Positions 1 to 6,983 are shown, counted from the first letter of the stretch. The stretch is DNA of 12,691 nt from an uncultured Porphyromonadaceae bacterium (GCA_900540625.1 UQGP01000055.1:1-12691); one strand, 5' to 3'. Translations and numbers: made by a program. Notes: generated by a model from the letters alone, not told the origin.

Positions 1-54
1 AAGATTACCTTCGTGAAATCCTTGCCTCGGCCATAATTTGATGCGGTTGCCCTG
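1..54 (+). repeat. Left copy of 54-bp inverted end repeat
   Basis: These 54 bases recur as the reverse complement at 12637-12690 with one mismatch, at position 17 (A here, G in the other copy's sense). Similarity stops sharply after CCCTG at position 54. The repeat runs to the window edge, so it probably extends outside. Each copy lies just downstream of a gene that converges on it (cdsA here). The likely explanation is the 3' end of a dispersed multicopy element such as an insertion sequence; that identity is inference. Confidence 0.95.
3..41 (+). CDS. C-terminal tail of a gene entering from the left (possible transposase)
   Basis: Reading from base 3, the repeat gives DYLREILASAII followed by TGA at 39-41. 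The inverted copy at the right end encodes the same 12 residues, and the only base difference between copies is a Glu GAA/GAG change in the third codon position. That synonymous change supports this frame as the real coding frame. Only 13 bases separate the stop codon from the end of the shared sequence, which would fit a transposase ending close to the terminus of an insertion sequence. I do not recognise the family from this tail, and the rest of the gene is outside the window. It converges with cdsA. Confidence 0.45.
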   Translation, partial: DYLREILASAII

Positions 55-112
55 TGATGTGTCTGTGCGCGGCCGCACGACGTGGCATTCGGGGGGTTCG
101 ATGCTGTCCGCT

Positions 113-979
113 TCAGCACACTTGTGCCAGAAGGCGGGCCAAGGCGAAAAGTGCGGCAGCGGGTGCAGCCATCAACAGCGAGTCGATGCGGTCAAGCACT
201 CCTCCGTGGCCGGGAATGAGGTTGCCTGAGTCTTTAACGTCGGCAGCACGTTTCATCATTGATTCAAAGAGGTCGCCGGCTGTGGATGCCAGGCAGATGA
301 TGATGCCGAAAGTAGCCCATGTCAGGAATTCGTTGTGGGCAAAGGCAGAGGCATATACAGCTCCGGCGAGTATGCAGAATGCCATTCCTCCCCAAAAACC
401 TTCTTGGCTTTTCTTGGGGGATAGACGTTTGCACAAGGGATGGCGTCCAAGGGCCGTGCCCACGAGATATGCACCCGTGTCGTTAAGCCAAATCATGACG
501 AACATCAGCAGCACCAATGCCGAGCCTGTATGCGCCATCAGTGCGTTGAGTAGAGCCACTGGCACGCCGATGTAGAGCACTCCAAGGTACGAGCGTCCGG
601 CCATGGAAAAGGCTGCGGGGCCGCTTTGGAGCAGAGCCAATGCCATGCGTATAATAAGGTAAAGTACCATGATGGCTGCTACGGCGGTGAGTGTGGCGGC
701 AATGGCCTTGAATTCGTGTCCGGGGTAAGCGGCGGCGGTGTAAACGTATGCCGGGACGGCGAGCCACATCAGCATTGTGGCCGCAAAATCGGTCATGCGT
801 ATGGCTGTGGGGATGTCGTGTCCTTCGGCTTGTGCAGCTATGCGCTGGTACTCGAAGGAAGCGGCGGCTGCGAGTAGGCCGGTGAGGGCAAAGAACCAAT
901 ATCCGCCGGCAATTGTGGCGGCTACGATAACGGCTACGTATATTGTGCCCGAGATGGCACGTGTGACTATATTTTTCAT
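113..979 (-). CDS. cdsA: Phosphatidate cytidylyltransferase (CDP-diacylglycerol synthase)
   Basis: This integral inner-membrane enzyme condenses phosphatidic acid with CTP to give CDP-diacylglycerol, the precursor of phosphatidylethanolamine and other phospholipids. The 288-residue protein has the usual family length and many hydrophobic segments. The family signature is intact at residues 240-266: S240, K243-R244, K249-D250, then PGHGG at 256-260 and DRID at 263-266. The upstream conserved block WLNDTGAY (164-171) with SPKK at 187-190 is also present. The start ATG at 977-979 follows a 5' leader of about 100 bases from a Bacteroidetes-type -7 element, with no Shine-Dalgarno sequence. A terminator separates it from the ABC genes upstream, so it is probably a single-gene unit. 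In many Bacteroidetes cdsA follows ftsH (known context); here it does not. Confidence 0.96.
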   Translation of the reverse strand: MKNIVTRAISGTIYVAVIVAATIAGGYWFFALTGLLAAAASFEYQRIAAQAEGHDIPTAIRMTDFAATMLMWLAVPAYVYTAAAYPGHEFKAIAATLTAVAAIMVLYLIIRMALALLQSGPAAFSMAGRSYLGVLYIGVPVALLNALMAHTGSALVLLMFVMIWLNDTGAYLVGTALGRHPLCKRLSPKKSQEGFWGGMAFCILAGAVYASAFAHNEFLTWATFGIIICLASTAGDLFESMMKRAADVKDSGNLIPGHGGVLDRIDSLLMAAPAAALFALARLLAQVC

Positions 980-1084
980 ACTTTGGTGTTGTCTGTATGG
1001 GTTGTCTGTGTATTATCCTATTGTTTTGTGCGGTTTGTGCAGCGCGACCGCGATCATGATGTCGCGGGTCGATTTTACATACTA

Positions 1085-1092
1085 CAAAGTTA
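1085..1092 (-). promoter_or_regulatory. Promoter -7 element for cdsA
   Basis: On the minus strand this reads TAACTTTG, a full match to the Bacteroidetes -7 consensus TAnnTTTG. No TTTG lies at the usual 19-20 base spacing upstream; the nearest is 12 bases away. Expected transcription start is near 1078, giving a leader of about 98 bases before the cdsA ATG. It sits directly after the ABC-operon terminator, which supports an independent cdsA transcript. Confidence 0.6.
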
Positions 1093-1128
1093 GCTATTTT
1101 TCGGCAAACGGCGACGGTAATGTATGGC

Positions 1129-1175
1129 TTAAAAACAATCGAGCCGCGTCCGTGGTATGAAGATACGGAAGCGGC
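1129..1175 (-). terminator. Rho-independent terminator of the ABC transporter operon
   Basis: Arms 1143-1153 and 1165-1175 form an 11-position stem with one mismatch and an 11-base loop. In the direction of transcription (minus) the stem is followed by a U-rich run, the complement of the A-rich stretch at 1129-1137. It begins 28 bases after the permease stop codon and ends before the cdsA promoter. Confidence 0.75.
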
Positions 1176-1203
1176 CCGGTGGTATTATAGTGTGAGAATA
1201 CGG

Positions 1204-2481
1204 TTACTTATAGCGAGCCCAGCGCAGCATTTGGCCTATCGTGGGTTTCTTGCCGTACATGAATATGCCTACGCGGTATATTTTGGCAGCGAACCATATC
1301 ATAACAATTGTAGAGATATAGAGTATGGCCAGCGAGACGATACATTGCGAGGTTTCGATACCGAAGGGCAATCGAGCCATCATCACCATAGGCGAAGTGA
1401 AAGGCACCATAGACATTGTAACAGCCATACCCGAATTGGGATCGGATACGACGCTCATACTGAATATGAGGCCAAGTATGATGGGGACCATAGCCAGAGA
1501 CTGAAGCTGTGAGGCATCCTGGATATTATCCACAGCCGAGCCTATTGCAGCGTAGATGGCCGAGTAGAAGAGGTATCCGCCGATGAGGAAGAGAGCCAGA
1601 TAAGTGAACAATGAAATGATAAATCCGGTGTTGCCAAGCATATTTATGGCGTTGAGCAGGTCGATGTCGGCTGAGGAGTTGAGCAGCGAAGCCGTCAGCG
1701 AGGGCATGGCAAAAGTGGTGAAGGACGATATGAGGACAAACCATATCGCTATCTGGGTGAGTGCCACGGCGCCTATGCCAAGTATTTTGCCAAGCATAAG
1801 TGAGGTGGGCTTGACACACGATACTACCACTTCGAGGACGCGGTTGGTTTTTTCCTCAATGATTGATGTCATGACCATTTGGCCATAGAGCATGATAAAC
1901 ATATACAGCATCAGAGACATTACCATGCCTACCAGATAGGATGTCACCGAGGAGGTACTTTGCTCTTCTTCGGTGTCTATGCGCATAGTGTCCAGGGCGA
2001 TGTTCGGCTCGATTTGTTCGAGATATTTGTCTATCTCGGGAACTTGACCCTTTATATCATCGATGCGTATGGAGCGTACGGCTTGTGTGATAGCCTGCGA
2101 GATAGCGCTTTCGGTTTGCATGGCTGCTGCACCGCGAGTGTACAGGCGTATATGCGATGGGTCGGCCACCACGTTTTGGCCCAAATCGAGTACGGCATCG
2201 TAGCGTTGGTCGGCTTTGGCCGAATCGACGGACAAATCGGTGGGAACAAAGGTGATGGCACTTGCTTTATCCGTGGAAGCGGCGAGAAGCTGTGATACTT
2301 GGCATTGCGGGTCGATGACGGCAATGACTTTTTCCTCGGGCCCGGAGAATGCGGCTACGAGAGCGGGAGCGGCCATAAGCCCGAGCATCAGCACCGGCAT
2401 CAGTATGGTGGAGATGATGAAACTTTTGCGACGAACGCGCTGTAGGTATTCGCGCGCTATGACGATGGAAAGATTGGACAT
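1204..2481 (-). CDS. ABC-2 type exporter permease (NatB-like)
   Basis: This is the membrane subunit of a NatAB-like ABC exporter; the substrate cannot be read from sequence. The 425 residues show the family layout: a basic N-terminal segment leading into TM1 (about 20-45), a polar extracytoplasmic domain of roughly 130 residues (about 47-178), then five further hydrophobic segments near 181-203, 233-259, 284-310, 329-345 and 380-402. The conserved cytoplasmic motif EEKTNR after TM2 (209-214) is typical of ABC-2 permeases of this group. It lies 66 bp downstream of its ATPase gene and is followed by a good terminator, so the two form one operon. The start at 2479-2481 gives the expected Met-Ser-Asn-Leu N-terminus and sits after an AT-rich stretch without a Shine-Dalgarno sequence. 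Confidence 0.92.
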   Translation of the reverse strand: MSNLSIVIAREYLQRVRRKSFIISTILMPVLMLGLMAAPALVAAFSGPEEKVIAVIDPQCQVSQLLAASTDKASAITFVPTDLSVDSAKADQRYDAVLDLGQNVVADPSHIRLYTRGAAAMQTESAISQAITQAVRSIRIDDIKGQVPEIDKYLEQIEPNIALDTMRIDTEEEQSTSSVTSYLVGMVMSLMLYMFIMLYGQMVMTSIIEEKTNRVLEVVVSCVKPTSLMLGKILGIGAVALTQIAIWFVLISSFTTFAMPSLTASLLNSSADIDLLNAINMLGNTGFIISLFTYLALFLIGGYLFYSAIYAAIGSAVDNIQDASQLQSLAMVPIILGLIFSMSVVSDPNSGMAVTMSMVPFTSPMVMMARLPFGIETSQCIVSLAILYISTIVMIWFAAKIYRVGIFMYGKKPTIGQMLRWARYK

Positions 2482-2547
2482 TATATTATATTAATGTGGA
2501 ATGACGGATGTTTGTAGAATTATGATGTTTATGGATCGGGTAAATCC

Positions 2548-3510
2548 TTAATGTTCGGCAGCGTTTTGCGAAGCTTTGACTGCCGAGATGAATATATCGT
2601 CCATAGAGGGCATATATGTGCCCAGGGCACGTATGGATACTGCCGGATTGACGGCTGCAATAACGGCCGCGCGAATGTCGTCCGTGTCCACGCCCGTAAT
2701 GATGGCGCGAGCATTTGCACCGTTGAGACGTGCAGCTTCGATGCCTTGCCCGTTGCTTTCCAGATGTATGCCGTCGATGGCTGTGATAGCTTGGCGCAAT
2801 GTATCACCATCGCCGTCATAATCGATGTATAGGCGACCGCCGCCGTATTCGCGACGTATGGCGTTGACCTCGCCGTCAAGAATGACGCGCGAACGATTTA
2901 TCAAAGTGATGTCATCGCATATCTCTTCGACGCTGGACATGTTGTGCGTCGAGAAAATGACGGTAGCGCCTTGGTCGCGCAAACGCAGTATTTCGCGACG
3001 CAGAATATCGGCATTTATGGGGTCGAAGCCGCTGAAGGGTTCATCGAAAATCAGCAGGGTGGGGCGATGGAGAACCGTGATGACAAATTGGACTTTCTGA
3101 GCCATACCTTTGCTGAGTTCCTCGACCTTTTTGTCGTACCAAGAGGTGATGTCCAGCCTTTCGAACCACTCGTTGACGGCGGCACGTGCATCGTTACGGC
3201 TCATTCCCTTAAGGCGGGCAAAGAATACGGCTTGTTCGCCGACTTTCATTTTTTTATAGAGTCCGCGCTCTTCGGGTAAATAGCCTATGCGTGAGACATC
3301 GGCTGCCGTGAGACGGTGTCCGTCCAGCAGCACCTCGCCGCTGTCGGGGGCGGTGATATGATTGATGATGCGTATCAGTGTGGTTTTCCCGGCACCGTTG
3401 GGACCGAGCAGCCCGTGGACTTTGCCTTGGGATGCGTGCATGGATACATTGTCCAGTGCCAGGTGTCCGGTGTAATTTTTTGTGATATTGTTGGCTTCGA
3501 GCAGATACAT
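2548..3510 (-). CDS. ABC transporter ATP-binding protein (NatA-like)
   Basis: This cytoplasmic ATPase powers the adjacent ABC-2 permease. The 320-residue protein has an N-terminal nucleotide-binding domain and a C-terminal extension of about 110 residues, as in NatA-type exporters. Visible motifs are Walker A GPNGAGKT (36-43), a Q-loop region LPEERGLY (78-85) in which Glu replaces the usual Gln, signature LSKGM (132-136, variant of LSGGQ), Walker B LLIFDEP (152-158) and switch histidine H189 in FSTHN. The LPEERGLY and LSKGM variants are common in this subfamily, so they do not suggest inactivity. It is the first gene of a pair with the permease. I found no TAnnTTTG element in the 182 bp upstream, but two dyad symmetries are there; it may be read partly from the transporter gene upstream. 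Confidence 0.94.
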   Translation of the reverse strand: MYLLEANNITKNYTGHLALDNVSMHASQGKVHGLLGPNGAGKTTLIRIINHITAPDSGEVLLDGHRLTAADVSRIGYLPEERGLYKKMKVGEQAVFFARLKGMSRNDARAAVNEWFERLDITSWYDKKVEELSKGMAQKVQFVITVLHRPTLLIFDEPFSGFDPINADILRREILRLRDQGATVIFSTHNMSSVEEICDDITLINRSRVILDGEVNAIRREYGGGRLYIDYDGDGDTLRQAITAIDGIHLESNGQGIEAARLNGANARAIITGVDTDDIRAAVIAAVNPAVSIRALGTYMPSMDDIFISAVKASQNAAEH

Positions 3511-3537
3511 ATTGCTTATTCGTATTTTTTTATTGTT

Positions 3538-3550
3538 AGACGCAGCGTCT
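3538..3550. promoter_or_regulatory. Perfect 13-bp dyad upstream of the ABC ATPase gene
   Basis: AGACGC-A-GCGTCT is a perfect inverted repeat with a single central base, 28 bases upstream of the ATPase start codon. As DNA it resembles a small operator half-site pair. With a one-base loop it would be a poor RNA hairpin. Function is unknown. Confidence 0.35.
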
Positions 3551-3561
3551 TGTTATTAATT

Positions 3562-3586
3562 ACGCGTTTAACTCAATTTAACGCGT
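3562..3586. promoter_or_regulatory. 25-bp imperfect palindrome upstream of the ABC genes, candidate operator
   Basis: The outer arms ACGCGTT (3562-3568) and AACGCGT (3580-3586) are perfectly complementary, and the inner bases continue the symmetry so that 10 of 12 positions pair about a single centre. It lies between the anion transporter stop (3693) and the ABC ATPase start (3510), 52 bases before that start. The size and symmetry fit a dimeric repressor site. There is no U-run to make it a terminator. No regulator gene is adjacent. Confidence 0.4.
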
Positions 3587-3692
3587 GCACGACATTCTCT
3601 CGGTCTTTGTGCGGAAAAAGGCGCTAATTACAGAGGTTCGCGTCATGGCCAAAAGCATCAGTCGTCGTGTTATAGCGTGGTTATATTCGTGT

Positions 3693-5528
3693 TTAGAATG
3701 GGAATAGTAGCGGTAGTAGCAGAATCATAGCGATGCCCACGATGATTTGTAGCGGCAGCCCGACGCGCACGTAGTCCATAAAAGTATATCCACCGGCTTT
3801 CATTACAAGAGCGTTTGGCGGTGTGGAGAATGGCGAGGCAAAGCACATACTTGCGCCTAAGGTAACAGCGAAAAGATATGGATAAGGACTGGTCGCAGTC
3901 TGAGTGGCGGCGGCGATGGCTATCGGTGCCATCAGTACGGCGGTGGCGGTGTTGCTGATAAACATCGTGAGCAGAGATGTGGCAATATACAATCCGGCAA
4001 GCATGGCCGTAGGACCGGCCGAGCCGAGACTGTCTGCCAATGTCTGTGAGACAGCGGATGATACACCGGTTTTTTGGAGTGCCGTGGATAGAGGCATCAT
4101 AGCGGCTATGAGCACAATGCTTTCCCAATTGATGGTCTTGTATGCAGCTTCAACATTGCGGAAGCATCCAGTGAAGATGGTAAGCAGTGCGGCAATGATA
4201 ACGGCTGTAACCGGAGCTACGGGAACAAAATCGAATACCATCATGGCAATCATAAGCAGCATTATTGCCGCCGCTACCGGAGCCTTGTAGTCTAAGAGTA
4301 CGCGGTCGGCTGCGTGTTCGGGTCGTCCAATGACTACCCAATTGTCCGCTTCGGAATTGAGGCTTTGAATATCGTCCCAACGGCCTTGGACGAGTAGGAC
4401 ATCGCCGCAGTGCATCTTTGTGTCGGCTATTTGGTCAGTGATATAGCTGTTGCCTCGTCTAATTCCGATGACGTTGATGTGGTGGGCCTTTCGCAATCCG
4501 GAGTTGCGTATACGTAGTCCTTCAAGACGCGAATCGGGCATTACGACTATTTCGGCAAGTCCCACATCGTAGAATTCAAGGCTGCTATCGCCGTCATCGC
4601 AGCGGTGCAGCCCCAGCTCGGCGGCCATGGTGTCCAAATCTTGACTCTCACCTCCGGCGTAGATTGTGTCCCCGGGCGCAAGTACGGTGGCGGCTTCGGC
4701 AATATCTTGTGTGATGTCGCGTAGCAGCCCTAAGGAAGAGCGGCGCTCGTTGCGTATTTCGAATATGGCCACGCCGTAGCGACCCTGTGTATCCAGGTCG
4801 CGTATCGATGCACCGGCTGCCGCTGTGCCGGCCTCAACGGTGTAACGACGTATGCGTCCGGGTAGATTGTATTCACGTGCAAGGTCTTGGGGCGTCTTGT
4901 GTACGTCTTCGTCTTGATGCTTGCTGCGGTTTTTGGATACCAGCATACGGCTTAGAGGCAATAGTACGGCGATGCCTATTGCCAGACAGACAGCACCCAC
5001 GGGCAGAAATTCGAAGAACCCGAGGCCTTGGTATCCGTTTTCGACAAGCACCTCATCTATAACAAGGTTTGGGGGGGTACCTATAAGGGTGAGCATTCCG
5101 CCGAGACTTCCGGCAAAAGCCAAAGGCATAAGTAGACGTGAGCTTTGGAAACCGGCTTGTGCGGCCATACTTATGACAATGGGCATCATCAAGGCAACGG
5201 TGCCTGTATTGCTGACAAATGCGCCGATGAAGGCAGTAGCGGCCATAACCAATAGGAAGGTCGGCGTTTCCTTGCCGTGTGCCACGCGTACCAATCCCGA
5301 GCCTACGGCACGTGCCAAACCGGTGCGTAGAACAGCGCCGCCTACGACAAATAATCCGGCCATCATAATTACTATGGGTGAGGCAAATCCGGCGAGTGCT
5401 TCGGCGGGGGTGAGTATTCCGCTCACGAGGAGAGCGGCGAGTGCTGTCAGGGCAACAACGTCTGAACGTATGCGGCCCCAAACGAACATGGCCACGGTAA
5501 GGGCCAAGACTGTGAGTGTAACGGTCAT
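3693..5528 (-). CDS. SLC13/DASS-family anion transporter with two RCK_C domains
   Basis: This inner-membrane transporter belongs to the divalent anion:sodium symporter group; members with internal RCK_C domains include Sac1/SLT-type sulfate transporters. Both inverted halves carry the family's paired signatures: SNT at 106-108 and GTPPN at 150-154 in the first half, SNT at 525-527 and STPPN at 568-572 in the second. Between them, residues of about 205-400 are soluble and contain two RCK_C-like modules (about 225-310 and 315-395), probably a cytoplasmic regulatory region. At 611 residues it matches RCK_C-bearing members and is longer than plain DASS carriers. Sulfate, dicarboxylate or another anion cannot be told apart from sequence. 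It probably starts its own transcript from a -7 element about 100 bp upstream. I saw no convincing terminator after it. Confidence 0.9.
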   Translation of the reverse strand: MTVTLTVLALTVAMFVWGRIRSDVVALTALAALLVSGILTPAEALAGFASPIVIMMAGLFVVGGAVLRTGLARAVGSGLVRVAHGKETPTFLLVMAATAFIGAFVSNTGTVALMMPIVISMAAQAGFQSSRLLMPLAFAGSLGGMLTLIGTPPNLVIDEVLVENGYQGLGFFEFLPVGAVCLAIGIAVLLPLSRMLVSKNRSKHQDEDVHKTPQDLAREYNLPGRIRRYTVEAGTAAAGASIRDLDTQGRYGVAIFEIRNERRSSLGLLRDITQDIAEAATVLAPGDTIYAGGESQDLDTMAAELGLHRCDDGDSSLEFYDVGLAEIVVMPDSRLEGLRIRNSGLRKAHHINVIGIRRGNSYITDQIADTKMHCGDVLLVQGRWDDIQSLNSEADNWVVIGRPEHAADRVLLDYKAPVAAAIMLLMIAMMVFDFVPVAPVTAVIIAALLTIFTGCFRNVEAAYKTINWESIVLIAAMMPLSTALQKTGVSSAVSQTLADSLGSAGPTAMLAGLYIATSLLTMFISNTATAVLMAPIAIAAATQTATSPYPYLFAVTLGASMCFASPFSTPPNALVMKAGGYTFMDYVRVGLPLQIIVGIAMILLLPLLFPF

Positions 5529-5627
5529 TTATTGTCGTTGTTAGTGGCTGCCGGCGGTGTGTATGGTGGCTATTATGTACCATCGTTAACGGATTCGGCG
5601 AGCCCGCAGTGGAGTCGTTTTTGTGTA

Positions 5628-5635
5628 CAAAGTTA
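5628..5635 (-). promoter_or_regulatory. Promoter -7 element for the anion transporter gene
   Basis: The minus strand reads TAACTTTG, a full match to TAnnTTTG. The position expected for the -33 box does not read TTTG, though a T-run ending in TTTTTTG lies immediately upstream of the -7 box. Expected transcription start is near 5621, giving a leader of about 93 bases before the ATG at 5526-5528. Confidence 0.55.
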
Positions 5636-5684
5636 CAAAAAATACATGATACTACCGTATCTGCCCTTGTCGCCTAATGTGTAT

Positions 5685-5728
5685 GCGACAACACAAAGGG
5701 CTGAACCTAATTTGAGGTGCAGCCCCTT
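5685..5728 (-). terminator. Terminator after the winged-helix regulator gene
   Basis: Arms 5695-5708 and 5715-5728 pair at 12 of 14 positions around a 6-base loop. On the minus strand the stem runs into UUUGUGUUGU. It begins 33 bases beyond the regulator stop codon, so it ends the membrane protein/regulator transcript before the anion transporter promoter. Confidence 0.7.
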
Positions 5729-5761
5729 GGTATGAGAAGAAAACTGTATTTATTGCAAGGT

Positions 5762-6046
5762 TTATTGGAGGTTGACGTATTGTTTCAGTGCATCTACATA
5801 GTTTTCGAAGGCTTTACGGCCTTCTTCGGTAATTTGGCACGTAGTGCGAGTTTTCTTCCCGACAAAACCCTTCTCTACGGATATATATCCGGCTGAAAAA
5901 AGTTTGTCGAGTTGCACACTCAAGTTGCCCGCTGTCGATTCGGTTTTCTCACGAAGATAGACAAAATCGGCTTCTTCGACGTTCATCAGAATCGACATTA
6001 CGGCAAGCCTCAGTTGAGAGTGCAGCAATGGATTCAGTTCCTTCAT
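5762..6046 (-). CDS. Small winged-helix DNA-binding regulator (HTH_34/MarR-like)
   Basis: A one-domain transcription regulator of 94 residues. It shows the compact winged-helix layout of the family often called winged helix DNA-binding domain: helices at about 8-22 and 26-34, a recognition helix at about 38-50 (TAGNLSVQLDKLF), and a basic wing at about 53-72 (GYISVEKG through KKTRTT), then a C-terminal dimerising helix. There is no ligand-binding domain. Its ATG overlaps the stop of the membrane protein gene by 4 bp (ATGA at 6043-6046), so the two are translationally coupled. Two matching palindromes upstream of the pair are the natural candidates for its operators, which suggests autoregulation of the operon (inference). 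Confidence 0.88.
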   Translation of the reverse strand: MKELNPLLHSQLRLAVMSILMNVEEADFVYLREKTESTAGNLSVQLDKLFSAGYISVEKGFVGKKTRTTCQITEEGRKAFENYVDALKQYVNLQ

Positions 6047-6669
6047 TTGCGGTTGGCTTTATGGTTGAGGATATGACCCGGGATAATCATCATGGCTGCA
6101 AAAGCAATAATGAACATCGGCATGAACCATGTTGCGACCAATTTCACATGGGCGGCAATGCAGCAGAGGGTAAAGAGTCCGAGCAAAAGACCGATAGATC
6201 CTCCGGTTATAAGGCATTTCTCCCTGATAACAAGACCTTGCATGATTTCAGCCATAGGAACGATGACAAGCGCAAGGGCAAACATCATGCTCCATGCGTC
6301 CTTTCCTCCGAAGAGTAGAAAGCCAAGGCAGAGGAAAGCTGAAGCTATCGCGGCATAGCCAACAATCGACCATATTTGGGAGGAAAGCCGATCCGTGTAA
6401 CTTTTCGTTCCCGTTTCAACACGCTGTTTTTTCGCCATGATCGGCGTGGCTATGCCGCCGATTATCCAGATGAGGAACCAGAACCAGTTGTATGCGGCAT
6501 TGTGGGTGGTGACGAGAAGCACCCAGATGAGAGCCGTTACGGCCACTATGAGATATCCCCACATAAGTAGGATGTTGCCGCTCCCCTTGACGAGTCGGTC
6601 TTTGGTTCGCGATATCATCGAGGTTATGATTTCGATGCTCTCAAATTCTGTTATTTTTCTTTCTTCCAT
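6043..6669 (-). CDS. Six-helix membrane protein paired with a winged-helix regulator
   Basis: Protein of unknown function, 208 residues from the preferred start. A charged N-terminus (MEERKITEFE) is followed by six predicted hydrophobic segments at about 32-53, 61-79, 99-121, 125-145, 153-173 and 178-198, with a basic C-terminal tail. A start 90 bases upstream (6759) would extend it by 30 residues. I reject that start because it would lie about 8 bases from the predicted transcription start and its added residues would span the downstream palindrome. The promoter and two palindromes lie just upstream, and the regulator gene overlaps its stop by 4 bp. Membrane protein plus small winged-helix regulator pairs recur in Bacteroidetes and may form a sensing or stress-response unit; no specific function can be assigned. 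Confidence 0.85.
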   Translation of the reverse strand: MEERKITEFESIEIITSMISRTKDRLVKGSGNILLMWGYLIVAVTALIWVLLVTTHNAAYNWFWFLIWIIGGIATPIMAKKQRVETGTKSYTDRLSSQIWSIVGYAAIASAFLCLGFLLFGGKDAWSMMFALALVIVPMAEIMQGLVIREKCLITGGSIGLLLGLFTLCCIAAHVKLVATWFMPMFIIAFAAMMIIPGHILNHKANRK

Positions 6670-6697
6670 ATTTGGAGGTTTTATTGTTTCACAAAGC

Positions 6698-6714
6698 GGT
6701 TTATACCGTAAACC
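6698..6714. promoter_or_regulatory. Candidate operator 2 of the winged-helix operon
   Basis: GGTTTATACCGTAAACC is a 17-bp dyad with six-base perfect arms, GGTTTA and TAAACC. It lies in the predicted 5' leader of the membrane protein gene. It shares the 13-bp stretch AAAGCGGTTTATA (6693-6705) with the promoter-located copy (6781-6793). Centre-to-centre distance is 88 bp. Confidence 0.6.
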
Positions 6715-6773
6715 ATGTCGAGAAAAATAAAAGAGCAAACTCGCGCGTTGTCGCTCCAATCACTTTTCGACTG

Positions 6774-6805
6774 CAAAGATAAAGCGGTTTATATTATAAA
6801 CCAAA
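6774..6805 (-). promoter_or_regulatory. Promoter of the membrane protein/winged-helix operon
   Basis: On the minus strand TTTG (6802-6805) is followed after 20 bases by TATCTTTG (6774-6781), matching the Bacteroidetes -33/-7 pattern. The spacer is almost filled by a perfect 17-bp palindrome. Expected transcription start is near 6767, leaving a leader of about 98 bases before the ATG at 6667-6669. Confidence 0.72.
6786..6802. promoter_or_regulatory. Candidate operator 1, perfect palindrome inside the core promoter
   Basis: GGTTTATATTATAAACC is a perfect 17-bp palindrome around one central base. It lies between the -33 and -7 boxes, so a bound protein would block RNA polymerase. The downstream copy at 6698-6714 has the same six-base arms. 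The size suits a dimeric winged-helix protein, and such a protein is encoded by this operon. Confidence 0.65.
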
Positions 6806-6850
6806 TTTTATTTAAATAAAAAATGTTAAAGTTTTCGTTATCGGGATAGG

Positions 6851-6883
6851 CGGTTGAATTCCAACCGTTTTATATGAACGGTT
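6851..6883. repeat. Two overlapping inverted repeats sharing one arm
   Basis: CGGTTG (6851-6856) can pair with CAACCG (6862-6867). The same region, as AACCGTT (6863-6869), can instead pair with AACGGTT (6877-6883). The middle arm is common to both, so the two hairpins exclude each other. The block sits between the mutB terminator and the winged-helix operon promoter. Its function is unknown. Confidence 0.5.
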
Positions 6884-6897
6884 AGTGGCTATGAATA

Positions 6898-6933
6898 GAA
6901 AGCCGCACTCTATTGAATTGGGGTGCGGCTTTC
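6898..6933 (-). terminator. Terminator after mutB
   Basis: Arms 6898-6908 and 6923-6933 are perfectly complementary over 11 bp and extend by one wobble and one further pair around a 10-base loop. It starts about 50 bases beyond the mutB stop. The run after the stem on the minus strand (CTTTCTATTCAT) is only modestly U-rich, so it may be a weaker or factor-assisted terminator. Confidence 0.75.
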
Positions 6934-6983
6934 GCTATGGATGAAAATCGTGGCCGGATTCCCCGGCTTTGAAATTGTGCAGA

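Noticed and set aside
65..78. GTGCG-CGGC-CGCAC hairpin as the cdsA terminator
   Set aside because: The stem is only 5 bp and no T-run follows in either direction.
54..575. A 173-codon plus-strand frame opposite the end of cdsA
   Set aside because: Antisense to the conserved signature region of cdsA, with no domain, promoter or plausible start context.
3316..3440. Glu in place of Gln in the ATPase Q-loop and LSKGM in place of LSGGQ as inactivating changes
   Set aside because: Both variants are usual in NatA-type exporters, and Walker A, Walker B and the switch histidine are intact.
6670..6759. Upstream start giving a 238-residue membrane protein
   Set aside because: The start would lie about 8 bases from the predicted transcription start, and the 30 added residues would be encoded across the candidate operator. 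The ATG at 6667-6669 opens a more typical N-terminus.
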